Shown here one piece after another: positions 54,145 to 61,946 of a stretch of 64,000 nt of DNA. The position numbers and the translations under genes are program-made. Origin of the DNA: Chloroflexota bacterium (GTDB lineage: Bacteria > Chloroflexota > Anaerolineae > Anaerolineales > Villigracilaceae). The stretch covers positions 32,618 through 96,617 of the forward strand of contig JAAENC010001036.1 of NCBI GenBank assembly GCA_024224815.1, given 5' to 3'. The notes under the pieces are model-generated. The model was not told where the DNA came from, searched no databases, and saw only the letters and a program-made list of their open reading frames with translations. How positions within the stretch are numbered: position 1 is the first letter of the stretch; each line of letters starts with the position of its first letter.

Positions 54145-54537
54145 TTAAGGGTTTTTGTTATTTTCCAGCAACCATTTCTTTGCTTCTCTGATATCGAAAA
54201 ACATTTTTGCAAATTGCCCACGATTGAGTGTTACGGTTTCAAAGAAACTATAATCCTTCAGATCTTTTGCCGCGACAAATGCTCGCTTAAATTTATGCAC
54301 ATGCAATCCCGATGATGCTAACATCTCCGACATATTTTGGGGTAAGTTATAAATCTCCAAAGTTGATAATTTCATTGTCGCTTCACGCATATCGTTAAGA
54401 ATCAAAAAACAATTCTCTTCTTTGGCGTACTGCATTGTTTCTGAAATAACTTTTTTGACTTCGCTCCAGGTTAAATCACCTTCGAACTTTATATCAATAA
54501 TTTTCTCTTCAGCATTATATGCAATTGTGTGAGACAT
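54145..54537 (-). CDS. STAS/SpoIIAA-like small protein
   Basis: 130 residues, starting SHTIAYNAEEKIIDIKFEGD, then LTWSEVKKVISETMQYAKEE and CFLILNDMREATMKL. The pattern of alternating beta strand and helix resembles STAS-like (SpoIIAA-like) proteins. ATG 54537 is used because homology-like sequence starts there, although the frame is open 35 codons further upstream. No regulator partner is visible; function unknown. Confidence 0.6.
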   Translation of the reverse strand: MSHTIAYNAEEKIIDIKFEGDLTWSEVKKVISETMQYAKEENCFLILNDMREATMKLSTLEIYNLPQNMSEMLASSGLHVHKFKRAFVAAKDLKDYSFFETVTLNRGQFAKMFFDIREAKKWLLENNKNP

Positions 54538-54809
54538 AGTTTTACCGGAAGTGAGTTTCTCAAGAAAAAAACATTGTACTACACTCTTCTCTGCTTCTCC
54601 TGCCAGAAAATGTTGAGAGAGGCGATTTTTGTGGACAAGCAAAGATATTAAAGGCTCCTGCTAGGGGGAATCCCCACAAGGCTTTTTCAATACTCACTTA
54701 TTTAGTCACTCTCTACAGAGAGAAAATATCATAAAAATCGCTCTGAATGCTATAATGCTCGGAAGGATTTTTCAGAATATCATTATGAAATTGAATAAAG
54801 GAATAAATT

Positions 54810-55769
54810 ATGGATACTTTTTTCCCAGCATTACCGGAACTCCCTGAAACCGTCACTTTCGATGGGGTTGGCTTGCTTTTGCTCTGCGTTGGTCTGGTTT
54901 TACTTCTAAGCGGGATTAATGCAATCAGAGTCACTTCTAAAAAAGTGGAAGTTGCCAACAAAAAACAATCTGCCATTGCCGGATTAATTTTAGCGCTCCT
55001 GGGTTTGGGCTTGATTGCTTATCCCGAACCTGGTAGTAGCGATAAACCTGATACCGAAACCCCGCCAACCGAAGTGGTCATTGCATCTTCCACACCTGTG
55101 CCCGAAGAACCAGTAGATTCTGACCCCACGCTTACGCCCATCCCGCCTGATGCTGAGCCACTGCTCCTGGACGGGGATATATTCAACGTCAAATGTTTGG
55201 AGAATGATCTATGGGATCCGATCACGAATATCAGTGTATCGAGCCAAACAGCTAACGAAGCTCAGTCTTGTTTAGAACTCGCAGAATGGGGCATATCTCT
55301 TAATAGTAGCGAACTGAATATCTACCTTGATGCATCTAGAACCCCCGGCTTATATGGTGTTATGGCACCAATCCCTGCGACCAGTTATATAGAATTCTCG
55401 GTTCAAATCGAGAGCCTTAAAAGCGGAAATTTGCGTTTTGGCGTTATTGCTGATGGTGAGAGTCTAAAAGATATAGACGGCGCTTTTGCCGAGATCCAGG
55501 ATAATGGAAGGGTGCAACTATTATTTGTGAAAAATGGGGTAGAGACAAAAATGGGCGCTTATAAACTAGAAGAAAGCGCGGATGGCACTTTGCAATTTAG
55601 CATCGCAATAAAAGGAAATGATCTGCGTATTCAGCAAGTTGGGGTGAGTGATAATTATCAGACGATGAGCTTCCCTTTTCCAACGCGAAATTTATTCCTT
55701 GGCTATGAAGACGAAGGCAGAAGCGATATCCGTGTTCGTTATTTTGATCTCAGCGTTGAAGAACGTTAA
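54810..55769 (+). CDS. membrane-anchored protein with an extracellular beta-sandwich domain
   Basis: 319 residues. Two hydrophobic segments (about residues 18-36 and 52-70) are separated by a basic loop. A Pro/Thr/Glu-rich spacer at residues 74-115 leads to a domain of about 200 residues (IEFSVQIESLKSGNLRFGVI, FLGYEDEGRSDIRVRYFDL) that resembles LamG/concanavalin-like sugar-binding folds. Function unknown; likely binds something outside the cell. Confidence 0.6.
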   Translation: MDTFFPALPELPETVTFDGVGLLLLCVGLVLLLSGINAIRVTSKKVEVANKKQSAIAGLILALLGLGLIAYPEPGSSDKPDTETPPTEVVIASSTPVPEEPVDSDPTLTPIPPDAEPLLLDGDIFNVKCLENDLWDPITNISVSSQTANEAQSCLELAEWGISLNSSELNIYLDASRTPGLYGVMAPIPATSYIEFSVQIESLKSGNLRFGVIADGESLKDIDGAFAEIQDNGRVQLLFVKNGVETKMGAYKLEESADGTLQFSIAIKGNDLRIQQVGVSDNYQTMSFPFPTRNLFLGYEDEGRSDIRVRYFDLSVEER

Positions 55770-55789
55770 TGTACTGAAGGCATTAAGAA

Positions 55790-55838
55790 TAGAACGCGGA
55801 TTTTGCGGATGAAGCGAGTTTACGCTGATTTTTAAAAT
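55790..55838. repeat. GCGGATTTTGCGGATGAAGCG wordy repeat (variant)
   Basis: AGAACGCGGATTTTGCGGAT followed by GAAGCGAGTTTACGCTGATT. The near-repeats GCGGAT and GCGAGT suggest the same class of simple words as elsewhere in the window. Confidence 0.45.
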
Positions 55839-55841
55839 ATG

Positions 55842-55868
55842 GAGCCGATGATTTACATCGGCTCTTTT
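55842..55868 (+). terminator. terminator
   Basis: GAGCCGATG pairs with CATCGGCTC and is followed by TTTT. It ends the transcript of the membrane protein at 54810. Confidence 0.75.
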
Positions 55869-55884
55869 AGTTCAAGTTCTCTAC

Positions 55885-56145
55885 TTACTCAAAGAATTCC
55901 ATTCTCCCCTTTTCGCTACTTAACAGGGCTGCAATTTCATCATTCCCCGCTTCTTCGGCAATATCAATGGCCGTTAATCCTTTCTTATCTTTGTGATTGA
56001 TAAGCGCCAATCGCTGTGGACTCATGCCAGTGCCAGCCAATTTATAAATTATCGCTTTCACCGTTTCCATATCGCCAATTTCGGCGGCGTAAAAGAGTGT
56101 AGTGCGCCCCCTTGAATCAGTTTTGAAAAAGTCAGAATGCGCCAT
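55885..56145 (-). CDS. ankyrin-repeat protein
   Basis: 86 residues. TDSRGRTTLFYAAEIGDMETVKAIIYKL is one ankyrin repeat and HKDKKGLTAIDIAEEAGNDEIAALL a second. Too short for more than about two and a half repeats. It probably binds another protein. It lies 58 bases after the gene at 56204 on the same strand. Confidence 0.8.
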   Translation of the reverse strand: MAHSDFFKTDSRGRTTLFYAAEIGDMETVKAIIYKLAGTGMSPQRLALINHKDKKGLTAIDIAEEAGNDEIAALLSSEKGRMEFFE

Positions 56146-56203
56146 TTTTTACCTGTTTATCCATATACTATAGGTGTTTTCTTGTTTGTTACTTTAGTGA
56201 AAT

Positions 56204-56704
56204 TTATTTAATTCTGTCTAAATCAAGTATACATGGCGGGAATGTTGACATATCAAGAACTTCAATACCAGCGCTTTTATAACGTTCCCATCCTACTTTT
56301 GTATCCTTTAATGCATCAAGTGTTTTATGTTCCTCTGTTGTAACAACACAGGCTATGACTTTTTCAAGTATTGTTGAAAAACTCTCTGGATTTTCAATTA
56401 TTTCTTCTTTAAGGTTTTTGATTGTGTAAACATGCTCGTGATTAATTTTTTGGACAGAAGTCGGTCTGTCATTTGCTAAGGATATGACAGATTTTGATCG
56501 ATACCTTGTTGTATATTTCCCATCTGCCTCTGATATATACCAGATGACTTCTGAAAGGATTTTATTTTTGTGTCTGTCAAGAATGCCATTACTATTGAGA
56601 ACAAGGGATGCTAGGTTTTTTGCACTGGTAATAATTTGTGTTGCTTTAGATGATCTTTTGTAAGGTTTTAGTAATTTCTTTGCATGAATTTTTATTGTAT
56701 CCAT
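56204..56704 (-). CDS. hypothetical protein, AT-rich
   Basis: 166 residues, no signal or membrane segment. N-terminal half basic and helical (HAKKLLKPYKRSSKATQI), then YTTRYRSKSVISLANDRPTS and a C-terminal segment ending FPPCILDLDRIK. I do not recognise it. The DNA is clearly AT-richer than recJ, whose stop codon is only four bases from its start on the same strand, so it may be a recent arrival. Confidence 0.55.
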   Translation of the reverse strand: MDTIKIHAKKLLKPYKRSSKATQIITSAKNLASLVLNSNGILDRHKNKILSEVIWYISEADGKYTTRYRSKSVISLANDRPTSVQKINHEHVYTIKNLKEEIIENPESFSTILEKVIACVVTTEEHKTLDALKDTKVGWERYKSAGIEVLDMSTFPPCILDLDRIK

Positions 56705-56708
56705 ATTT

Positions 56709-59027
56709 TTATTCCATCAAGCTTTCTTTTTCTGTTATTTGAAAATGCTCCCTAAACGCAATCGTCTCTGCCAACAAGCCTTTTATCGCTAAAAATAAAT
56801 CCGCTTGGGCATATTCGCCTGAACCTTGCGAAGGTTCCAAACCTTCGCAAGGTTTTGTTAATTTCACTTCATCTCCATCCACGTCCACCACAACCTGTCC
56901 TCCCGCAGCGAGCCACTCCAACCCCAAGCGGATTGTCGCTTCGCGTTGAGCGGTCACGGCGGCTAGGGTGGAGATATTCGTTTGGCCATCTTTCTTTGTG
57001 AGAGCATATTTCACCAATCCAGCCAAATGGGAGAGAAATGCTTGGGGCGTGAATTCGGGCGGGTCAATGCCGATCAGATAGACTTTTTGCGGCTTTACTT
57101 TTTTGAGCATCGCGCGCAATTCACTTTGTCCGGGAGGAGATGTGTAGAGTGCAAGTTCTTCTGATTTTTTTAATTGATAACGGTTTTTCCCTATAATCTC
57201 TGAATTACCTTCAACAAAAACTTGCAAACCTTCAACTTTTAAACCTTTGAACGCTTCGGATTTCAACCGAAAATCAACAACTTCTATTTTCTTCTCACTA
57301 CTCTCTACTCTCTTCACTTCCACCGTCACCCGAAAATCGACCATTTCCAAAGTCAATTGTGGTTGCCCTTTATATTCTCCCGTGCGCATCTTAAAAGCCA
57401 AGTCAAAACGACTTCCTTTTTCAGGGTGTTCTTCATCGGCGGCATTCCACCAGAGAATAGTTTGATGATTCTCTTCGCGGTCTTTGACAGTCAGACGGAT
57501 ATGTTCTTTATTGCGTCCTATTTTGGCGATATTAGCGAGAGTCAAATCGTGGGAGGCGAGAATTAAGCTTCGGTTACGAGGGCCGAAGGGGGCGAGTTTG
57601 TTCAGATCTGCGCTGAGGGCGAGACTCAAGTCCTTTAAGGGCAACCAAGCATCAATCAGGAGCGTCGCTTCGGGCAGTTTTTCTGTGCCCAAATTTTGGG
57701 TGATGGTTTTACTGATTCGCCGTCTAAACGCGGGGATTTTATCCGCATCCAATGCCATGCCAGCCGCCATTGGATGTCCGCCAAATCCATGCAAAATATC
57801 TTTTTGCGCCGCTATCGCTTCGGTAATATGAATGCCCGCGACCGAACGCGCCGAACCACGCGCTTTGCCATCTTCGCCGACAGAGAGCAAAATAACGGGC
57901 TTGCGATAACGCTCGCCGAGACGACTGGCGGTGATGCCGATAACGCCCGCTGGCCAATCTTTTTGCGCCAAAACGAGCGCGGCATTTTCTTTAAGTGTGG
58001 GATTATCTCGAATTTGCGCTTCTGCCGCCTGATAAATTTGCGATGTGAGCAGCCTGCGTTGGGTGTTCAGCCCCTCGAGTTGGGTGGCGATAACACGCGC
58101 CTGCGAAGGATTTTCTGTGGTCAAAAAATCGACCATAATATTGGCATCGCCGAGCCGCCCGATGGCGTTCATGCGCGGGGCGATGCCAAAGCCAATATCG
58201 CCTTCGTTGACGGTTAAGGGGTTGATGCCCGCCAATTCGTAGAGCGTTTGCAGGCCGATTCTTTTGGTTTGGCGCAACTCAATTAACCCGCGTTGCAGCA
58301 AATAACGTGCATCGCCCTGCAAATCTGCCACATCGGCGGTGATGCCGAGGGCGACTAAATCGAGTAAATCGTGATGCGTGATGCGTGATGAGTTTTCTTC
58401 TTCTCTACTCTCTAACAATTTTTCTGCAAGCTTATAGGCCACGCCCACGCCGGGCAATGTAGCCAGCGGATGCTCATCCGGCAATCGTTTTGGGTCAACG
58501 ACGGCAAGGGCATTTGGCAAAATTTCTGGCAGATCGTGGTGGTCGGTAATGACAACGTCTATCCCGCGCGAGTTGGCATATTCGATGGCATCATACTCGC
58601 CCACGCCCGTATCACAGGTCAAAATTAGCTCTGCGCCATTATCAATTACTTCTTTCAAATACGGGATTTTAATGCCATGCGATTCGGTTGCCCGAAGGGG
58701 GATATGCCAGTGGACATTTGCGCCAAGTGCGCGCAAAGTCTGGACGAGAAGTGCAGTGGATGTTTGCCCGTCCACATCGAAATCGCCCCAAACGCAGATC
58801 GATTCGCTCTTAAGAATGGCTTGCTCGACTCTGTCAACAGCGGTGCGGAGATCGGGCAGTTCCCAGCCATCTGTTGGCGTGTACTCATTTGGGTCAAGAA
58901 ATGCCTTCGCGGCAGAAAGTTCGGCGATTCCGCGTCGGACAAGAGTCTGTGCGGCGAGCGGATGCAAGCCCAAATCCAGGAGCGATTCGGGAATTTCTAC
59001 AGGGGTGGGGTCAATCCATTTTGTCAT
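56709..59027 (-). CDS. recJ: single-stranded-DNA exonuclease RecJ with C-terminal extension
   Basis: About 772 residues; classic RecJ is 560-580. RecJ degrades single-stranded DNA 5' to 3' during repair. The DHH domain has DFDVDGQTSTALLVQ and VVITDHHDLPE; the DHHA1 domain has SVAGIHITEAI and GGHPMAAGMAL; an OB-like domain follows. An extra 200 residues at the C-terminus include PPGQSELRAMLKKV. Several stretches are encoded by repeat words (58370-58416, 57264-57305 and 56822-56854). ATG 59027 is chosen from family resemblance; ATG 59051 is an alternative. Confidence 0.93.
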   Translation of the reverse strand: MTKWIDPTPVEIPESLLDLGLHPLAAQTLVRRGIAELSAAKAFLDPNEYTPTDGWELPDLRTAVDRVEQAILKSESICVWGDFDVDGQTSTALLVQTLRALGANVHWHIPLRATESHGIKIPYLKEVIDNGAELILTCDTGVGEYDAIEYANSRGIDVVITDHHDLPEILPNALAVVDPKRLPDEHPLATLPGVGVAYKLAEKLLESREEENSSRITHHDLLDLVALGITADVADLQGDARYLLQRGLIELRQTKRIGLQTLYELAGINPLTVNEGDIGFGIAPRMNAIGRLGDANIMVDFLTTENPSQARVIATQLEGLNTQRRLLTSQIYQAAEAQIRDNPTLKENAALVLAQKDWPAGVIGITASRLGERYRKPVILLSVGEDGKARGSARSVAGIHITEAIAAQKDILHGFGGHPMAAGMALDADKIPAFRRRISKTITQNLGTEKLPEATLLIDAWLPLKDLSLALSADLNKLAPFGPRNRSLILASHDLTLANIAKIGRNKEHIRLTVKDREENHQTILWWNAADEEHPEKGSRFDLAFKMRTGEYKGQPQLTLEMVDFRVTVEVKRVESSEKKIEVVDFRLKSEAFKGLKVEGLQVFVEGNSEIIGKNRYQLKKSEELALYTSPPGQSELRAMLKKVKPQKVYLIGIDPPEFTPQAFLSHLAGLVKYALTKKDGQTNISTLAAVTAQREATIRLGLEWLAAGGQVVVDVDGDEVKLTKPCEGLEPSQGSGEYAQADLFLAIKGLLAETIAFREHFQITEKESLME
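56822..56854 (-). repeat. perfect palindrome inside recJ
   Basis: AACCTTGCGAAGGTT (56822-56836) is exactly mirrored at 56840-56854 with a 3-base loop. It is translated in frame as part of KPCEGLEPSQGSGE. Confidence 0.8.
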
Positions 59028-59041
59028 TTTATATGTCTTTG

Positions 59042-59118
59042 CGAGAAGCATCTTTTAGCGACGAAGCAATCTTGTGTTTTACGAGGAGACTGTTTCGTCG
59101 AAAAGCACTCCTCGCAGA
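59042..59118. repeat. palindromic repeat, GAAGCAATCTC family, copy 3
   Basis: TGCGAGAAGC and GACGAAGCAATCTTG are mirrored by CACTCCTCGCA. It overlaps the 5' end of one possible recJ start. Confidence 0.65.
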
Positions 59119-59155
59119 ATTATCTGTTTTAAGTGAATTTTATCAGGAAATACAA

Positions 59156-59251
59156 TTGTCACTGCGAGCCGCCGATGCTCTTCGGTGGCGCGGCAGTCTC
59201 CATTGCTCTTAGGGAGATTGCTTCGGCGATAGAGCTGCCTCGCAATGACAA
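59156..59251. repeat. palindromic repeat, GAAGCAATCTC family, copy 4
   Basis: TTGTCACTGCGAG is mirrored by CTCGCAATGACAA at the ends, with GGCAGTCTCCATTG and AGGGAGATTGCTTCGG inside. Confidence 0.75.
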
Positions 59252-59280
59252 ATGAAAATTCACCAGTCCTCCCCAATTCA

Positions 59281-59297
59281 TTCACAATTCCTTCACA
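59281..59297 (+). promoter_or_regulatory. PhoP-type direct repeat upstream of the two-component operon
   Basis: TTCACA-N5-TTCACA, an 11-bp periodic direct repeat, is the kind of site bound by OmpR/PhoB-type regulators such as B. subtilis PhoP. It lies 57 bases upstream of the Met/His-rich gene. A possible -10 box TAAAGAT starts at 59320. Confidence 0.5.
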
Positions 59298-59353
59298 AAG
59301 CAATGAGAAACTAGGAGTGTAAAGATTTACTAATCAAATAAAGGAGATACAAA

Positions 59354-59791
59354 ATGAAAGTAAGTATTTGGAAAGTTGTACTGGGGCTACTGATTGTTGC
59401 CCTGCTTGTTGGCGGTAGTTCTGCAATTTATCGCGCTGGCTATGCTCGCGGCGTAATGTCGGATATGTTTTTTGAAGATATGCCATTTGCGCATGCTGAC
59501 GCTGAAGGTCTGATGCCTTATCGTGGAATGTACGGAATGCGCGCTTATCACGGTTATGGTCATTTCTCGCTGGGCAGAATGCTCTTTGGCGGATTTATCT
59601 TCTTCCTGATCGTTGGTGGCATGTTCCGTTTCTTCGGGATGCGCCGATATGGTTATGGAATGCCCCCCTGGGCAATGCACAGAATGCATCGTGAAGGCAA
59701 AGGTGGCCCGTGGATGCACCACGATCACCCTTGTTGGGATGAGAAAAAGTCTGAAAATGGTGACGAAGAAAAAGAAGAAGCTGAAGCCTAA
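59354..59791 (+). CDS. Met/His-rich membrane protein linked to a two-component system
   Basis: 145 residues with two membrane segments (about residues 7-29 and 76-95). Between them lie many Tyr, Met, His and Gly residues, and after them MHRMHREGKGGPWMHHDHPC followed by an acidic tail. The clusters of Met and His suggest metal or stress sensing. I do not recognise a family. An AAAGGAG ribosome site precedes the ATG. It lies upstream of the response regulator, so it may be its target or accessory. Confidence 0.75.
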   Translation: MKVSIWKVVLGLLIVALLVGGSSAIYRAGYARGVMSDMFFEDMPFAHADAEGLMPYRGMYGMRAYHGYGHFSLGRMLFGGFIFFLIVGGMFRFFGMRRYGYGMPPWAMHRMHREGKGGPWMHHDHPCWDEKKSENGDEEKEEAEA

Positions 59792-59811
59792 TTACTGTTG
59801 AGTTGAAAATG

Positions 59812-59845
59812 AAAGCTGACAGGTCTCCAAGATCTGTCAGCTTTT
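59812..59845 (+). terminator. hairpin between the membrane protein and the response regulator
   Basis: AAAGCTGACAG pairs with CTGTCAGCTTTTG. It may separate or lower expression of the two downstream genes. It belongs to the CTGTCAG repeat type also seen near 40435. Confidence 0.7.
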
Positions 59846-59892
59846 GTGGCATAATTTGACATTCATCATATTTCTCAACCAGAGAGAATTTT

Positions 59893-60576
59893 ATGCAAGA
59901 AACAATTTTAATTATCGAAGACGAACCCAAAGTCGCTCGCCTTGCGCGGGATTATCTTGAAAAAAATAATTACCGCGTGCTAATCGCTGGTGATGGCCAA
60001 AGTGGTTTGGCTATGGCTCGGCGTGAAAAACCTGATCTTTTGGTTCTTGACCTGATGCTCCCTGTGATGGACGGTCTTGATGTTTGCCGCGCTTTACGCC
60101 GCGAATCGGATGTGCCCATTATCATGCTCACAGCCCGCGCAGAGGAAACAGACCGTTTAATTGGTTTGGAAATTGGCGCAGATGACTACATCACGAAACC
60201 GTTTTCGCCGCGAGAGTTGGTTGCACGCACACGTGCTTTATTACGCCGCGCAAAAGGCAGGGTTTATCAATCGGGCATTATCCGCGCGGGTGATTTGGAG
60301 ATGAATACCGAAAACCATACCCTTAGCTTGGCAGGGAAAGCGATTCATCTGACACGAATCGAATTCAATATTCTTGAGATTTTGGCAGAGCACCCGGGTC
60401 AGATTTTTTCGCGCGCTCAACTGCTCGAAAATTTGCACGGTGTTGCCTATGTTGGTTACGACCGCAGCATTGACGCACATGTAAAGAATTTGCGTCGCAA
60501 AATTGAAGAAGACCCAGCCAATCCCAAATATATTCTGACTGTTTACGCAGTGGGGTATAAGTTTAGAGAAGAATAA
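59893..60576 (+). CDS. OmpR-family response regulator
   Basis: 227 residues. Receiver domain with acidic pocket Glu9/Asp10 and phosphoryl-accepting Asp53 in LLVLDLMLPVMDG, the switch Thr in MLTARAEE and Lys in YITKPFSPRE. The C-terminal winged helix has LTRIEFNILEILAEHPGQIF, RAQLLENLHGV and SIDAHVKNLRRKIEEDP, typical of OmpR/PhoB DNA-binding domains. It precedes the sensor kinase. Its own promoter is probably the one shared with the gene at 59354. Confidence 0.97.
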   Translation: MQETILIIEDEPKVARLARDYLEKNNYRVLIAGDGQSGLAMARREKPDLLVLDLMLPVMDGLDVCRALRRESDVPIIMLTARAEETDRLIGLEIGADDYITKPFSPRELVARTRALLRRAKGRVYQSGIIRAGDLEMNTENHTLSLAGKAIHLTRIEFNILEILAEHPGQIFSRAQLLENLHGVAYVGYDRSIDAHVKNLRRKIEEDPANPKYILTVYAVGYKFREE

Positions 60577-60584
60577 GCTTGTAG

Positions 60585-60676
60585 GGGCGACCCTGTATTC
60601 TTATTCAAGTGAATTTTTCTTTTTATCAAAAAAATGGCTATAAAAAATGCAAAATAAAAATCAAAGCGGGTCGCCC
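60585..60676. repeat. GGGCGACCC inverted repeat between regulator and kinase genes
   Basis: GTAGGGGCGACCC at the left is mirrored by GGGTCGCCCTTAG at the right around an AT-rich 75-base loop. It sits in the gap between two genes usually translated together. Confidence 0.65.
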
Positions 60677-60698
60677 TTAGGAATTATTAGTATGAGAA

Positions 60699-61826
60699 GT
60701 GAAAAAAATGTGTCCATATCCATATAAGCCTTCAAAAGATAAAAGATGGGAAAAATGGCAACGTTTTTCTCATCGCCGCATTGGACGCGACCATAAAAAT
60801 CGCTTTTTGTGGATGCGTTTTGTTGGATTCTTTTTCTTTCTGAGCATTCCTTTACTCGCTGTTGGCGGATTTGTCGGGGCAATGTATAGGGCGGGGATAT
60901 TCACACCGGAAAGACGCCCCCATTCACCGATGGGTATTCTTTTTTGCAGCGTTCCTTTTTTGACAATTGCGCTACTCTCTTTTATCGGCTCGCGCGCTTT
61001 TCGTAGGCTGGGTACGCCCCTTGCAAATGTGATGAACGCTGCCGATGCTGTCGCCGAAGGAGACCTTTCTGTAAGAGTTCCAGAGCGTGGCCCGAGTGAA
61101 TTTCGCCGTCTTTCAGAATCATTTAACAGAATGGTCGATGAATTAGCCAGTGCCGACCAGCAACGAAGAAATATGACCGCCGATGTCGCCCATGAGCTGC
61201 GTACCCCAATTCATATTTTGCGTGGCAATCTCGAAGGTTTGCTCGATGGTGTTTATGAAGCCACACCTGAACAAATCGGCTCAATGCTCGAAGAAATCCG
61301 TCTGCTTTCTCGTTTGGTGGATGATCTTCAGACTATTTCGCTCGCAGAAGCAGGACAACTCCCCCTTAATTTTGAGCAGGTCAATATCGCCGAATTACTG
61401 GCAGACGTGCAGACCAGTTTTAGTGGGCAAGCAGAAGAAAAAGGTGTAGATTTAACGGTAAATGTGGATGATGCGGATTTAACGGTAAATGCCGATGCCG
61501 GACGACTAGACCAGGTTCTTGGCAATTTGGTCGGAAATGGGCTGCGATACGCTCCTGCGGAAACTTGCCTCTGCCTACAAGCGGAATCAAGCCCCGAGCA
61601 CGTGCGTCTCCGAATCCGCGACGAGGGGCAGGGGATCCCGCCCGAAGACATCCCCTTCATCTTTGACCGTTTCTACCGCGCAGATAAATCCCGTGCAAGA
61701 AAAGAAGGTGGCAGCGGTTTAGGATTAGCCATTGCAAAACAACTCATTCAATTACATGGTGGGACAATAAAAGTTGAAAGTGAATTAGAAAAGGGAACGA
61801 CCTTCACGATCGATCTCCCCCGTTAA
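60699..61826 (+). CDS. sensor histidine kinase
   Basis: 375 residues from GTG 60699; ATG 60708 is a possible alternative. Two membrane segments (about residues 43-67 and 79-104) enclose a very short outer loop. HAMP domain with LANVMNAADAVAEGDLSVRV, then the phosphoacceptor His165 in DVAHELRTPIHIL. ATPase domain: NLVGNGLRYAP, DEGQGIPPEDIPFIFDRFYR and GGSGLGLAIAKQLI. The small outer loop suggests the membrane protein at 59354 or the membrane itself provides the signal. Confidence 0.95.
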   Translation: MKKMCPYPYKPSKDKRWEKWQRFSHRRIGRDHKNRFLWMRFVGFFFFLSIPLLAVGGFVGAMYRAGIFTPERRPHSPMGILFCSVPFLTIALLSFIGSRAFRRLGTPLANVMNAADAVAEGDLSVRVPERGPSEFRRLSESFNRMVDELASADQQRRNMTADVAHELRTPIHILRGNLEGLLDGVYEATPEQIGSMLEEIRLLSRLVDDLQTISLAEAGQLPLNFEQVNIAELLADVQTSFSGQAEEKGVDLTVNVDDADLTVNADAGRLDQVLGNLVGNGLRYAPAETCLCLQAESSPEHVRLRIRDEGQGIPPEDIPFIFDRFYRADKSRARKEGGSGLGLAIAKQLIQLHGGTIKVESELEKGTTFTIDLPR

Positions 61827-61841
61827 AAGACTGAAAATGAA

Positions 61842-61935
61842 ACTGTCATTGCGAAGGAGCGATAGCGACTGAAGCAATCTCCTAGATGTGAGGGAGATCG
61901 CTTCGTCGGGCTGTCGCCCTCCTCGCGATGACAGT
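61842..61935. repeat. palindromic repeat, GAAGCAATCTC family, copy 5
   Basis: ACTGTCATTGCGAAGGAGCG at the left is mirrored by CCTCCTCGCGATGACAGT at the right, with TGAAGCAATCTCCTAG and AGGGAGATCGCTTCGTC inside. The most symmetrical copy. Confidence 0.8.
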
Positions 61936-61946
61936 TTCTTGTTTTT

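Noticed and set aside
59042-59251. CRISPR array near recJ
   Set aside because: The repeats are two palindromes that differ in sequence, with no regular spacing or cas genes.
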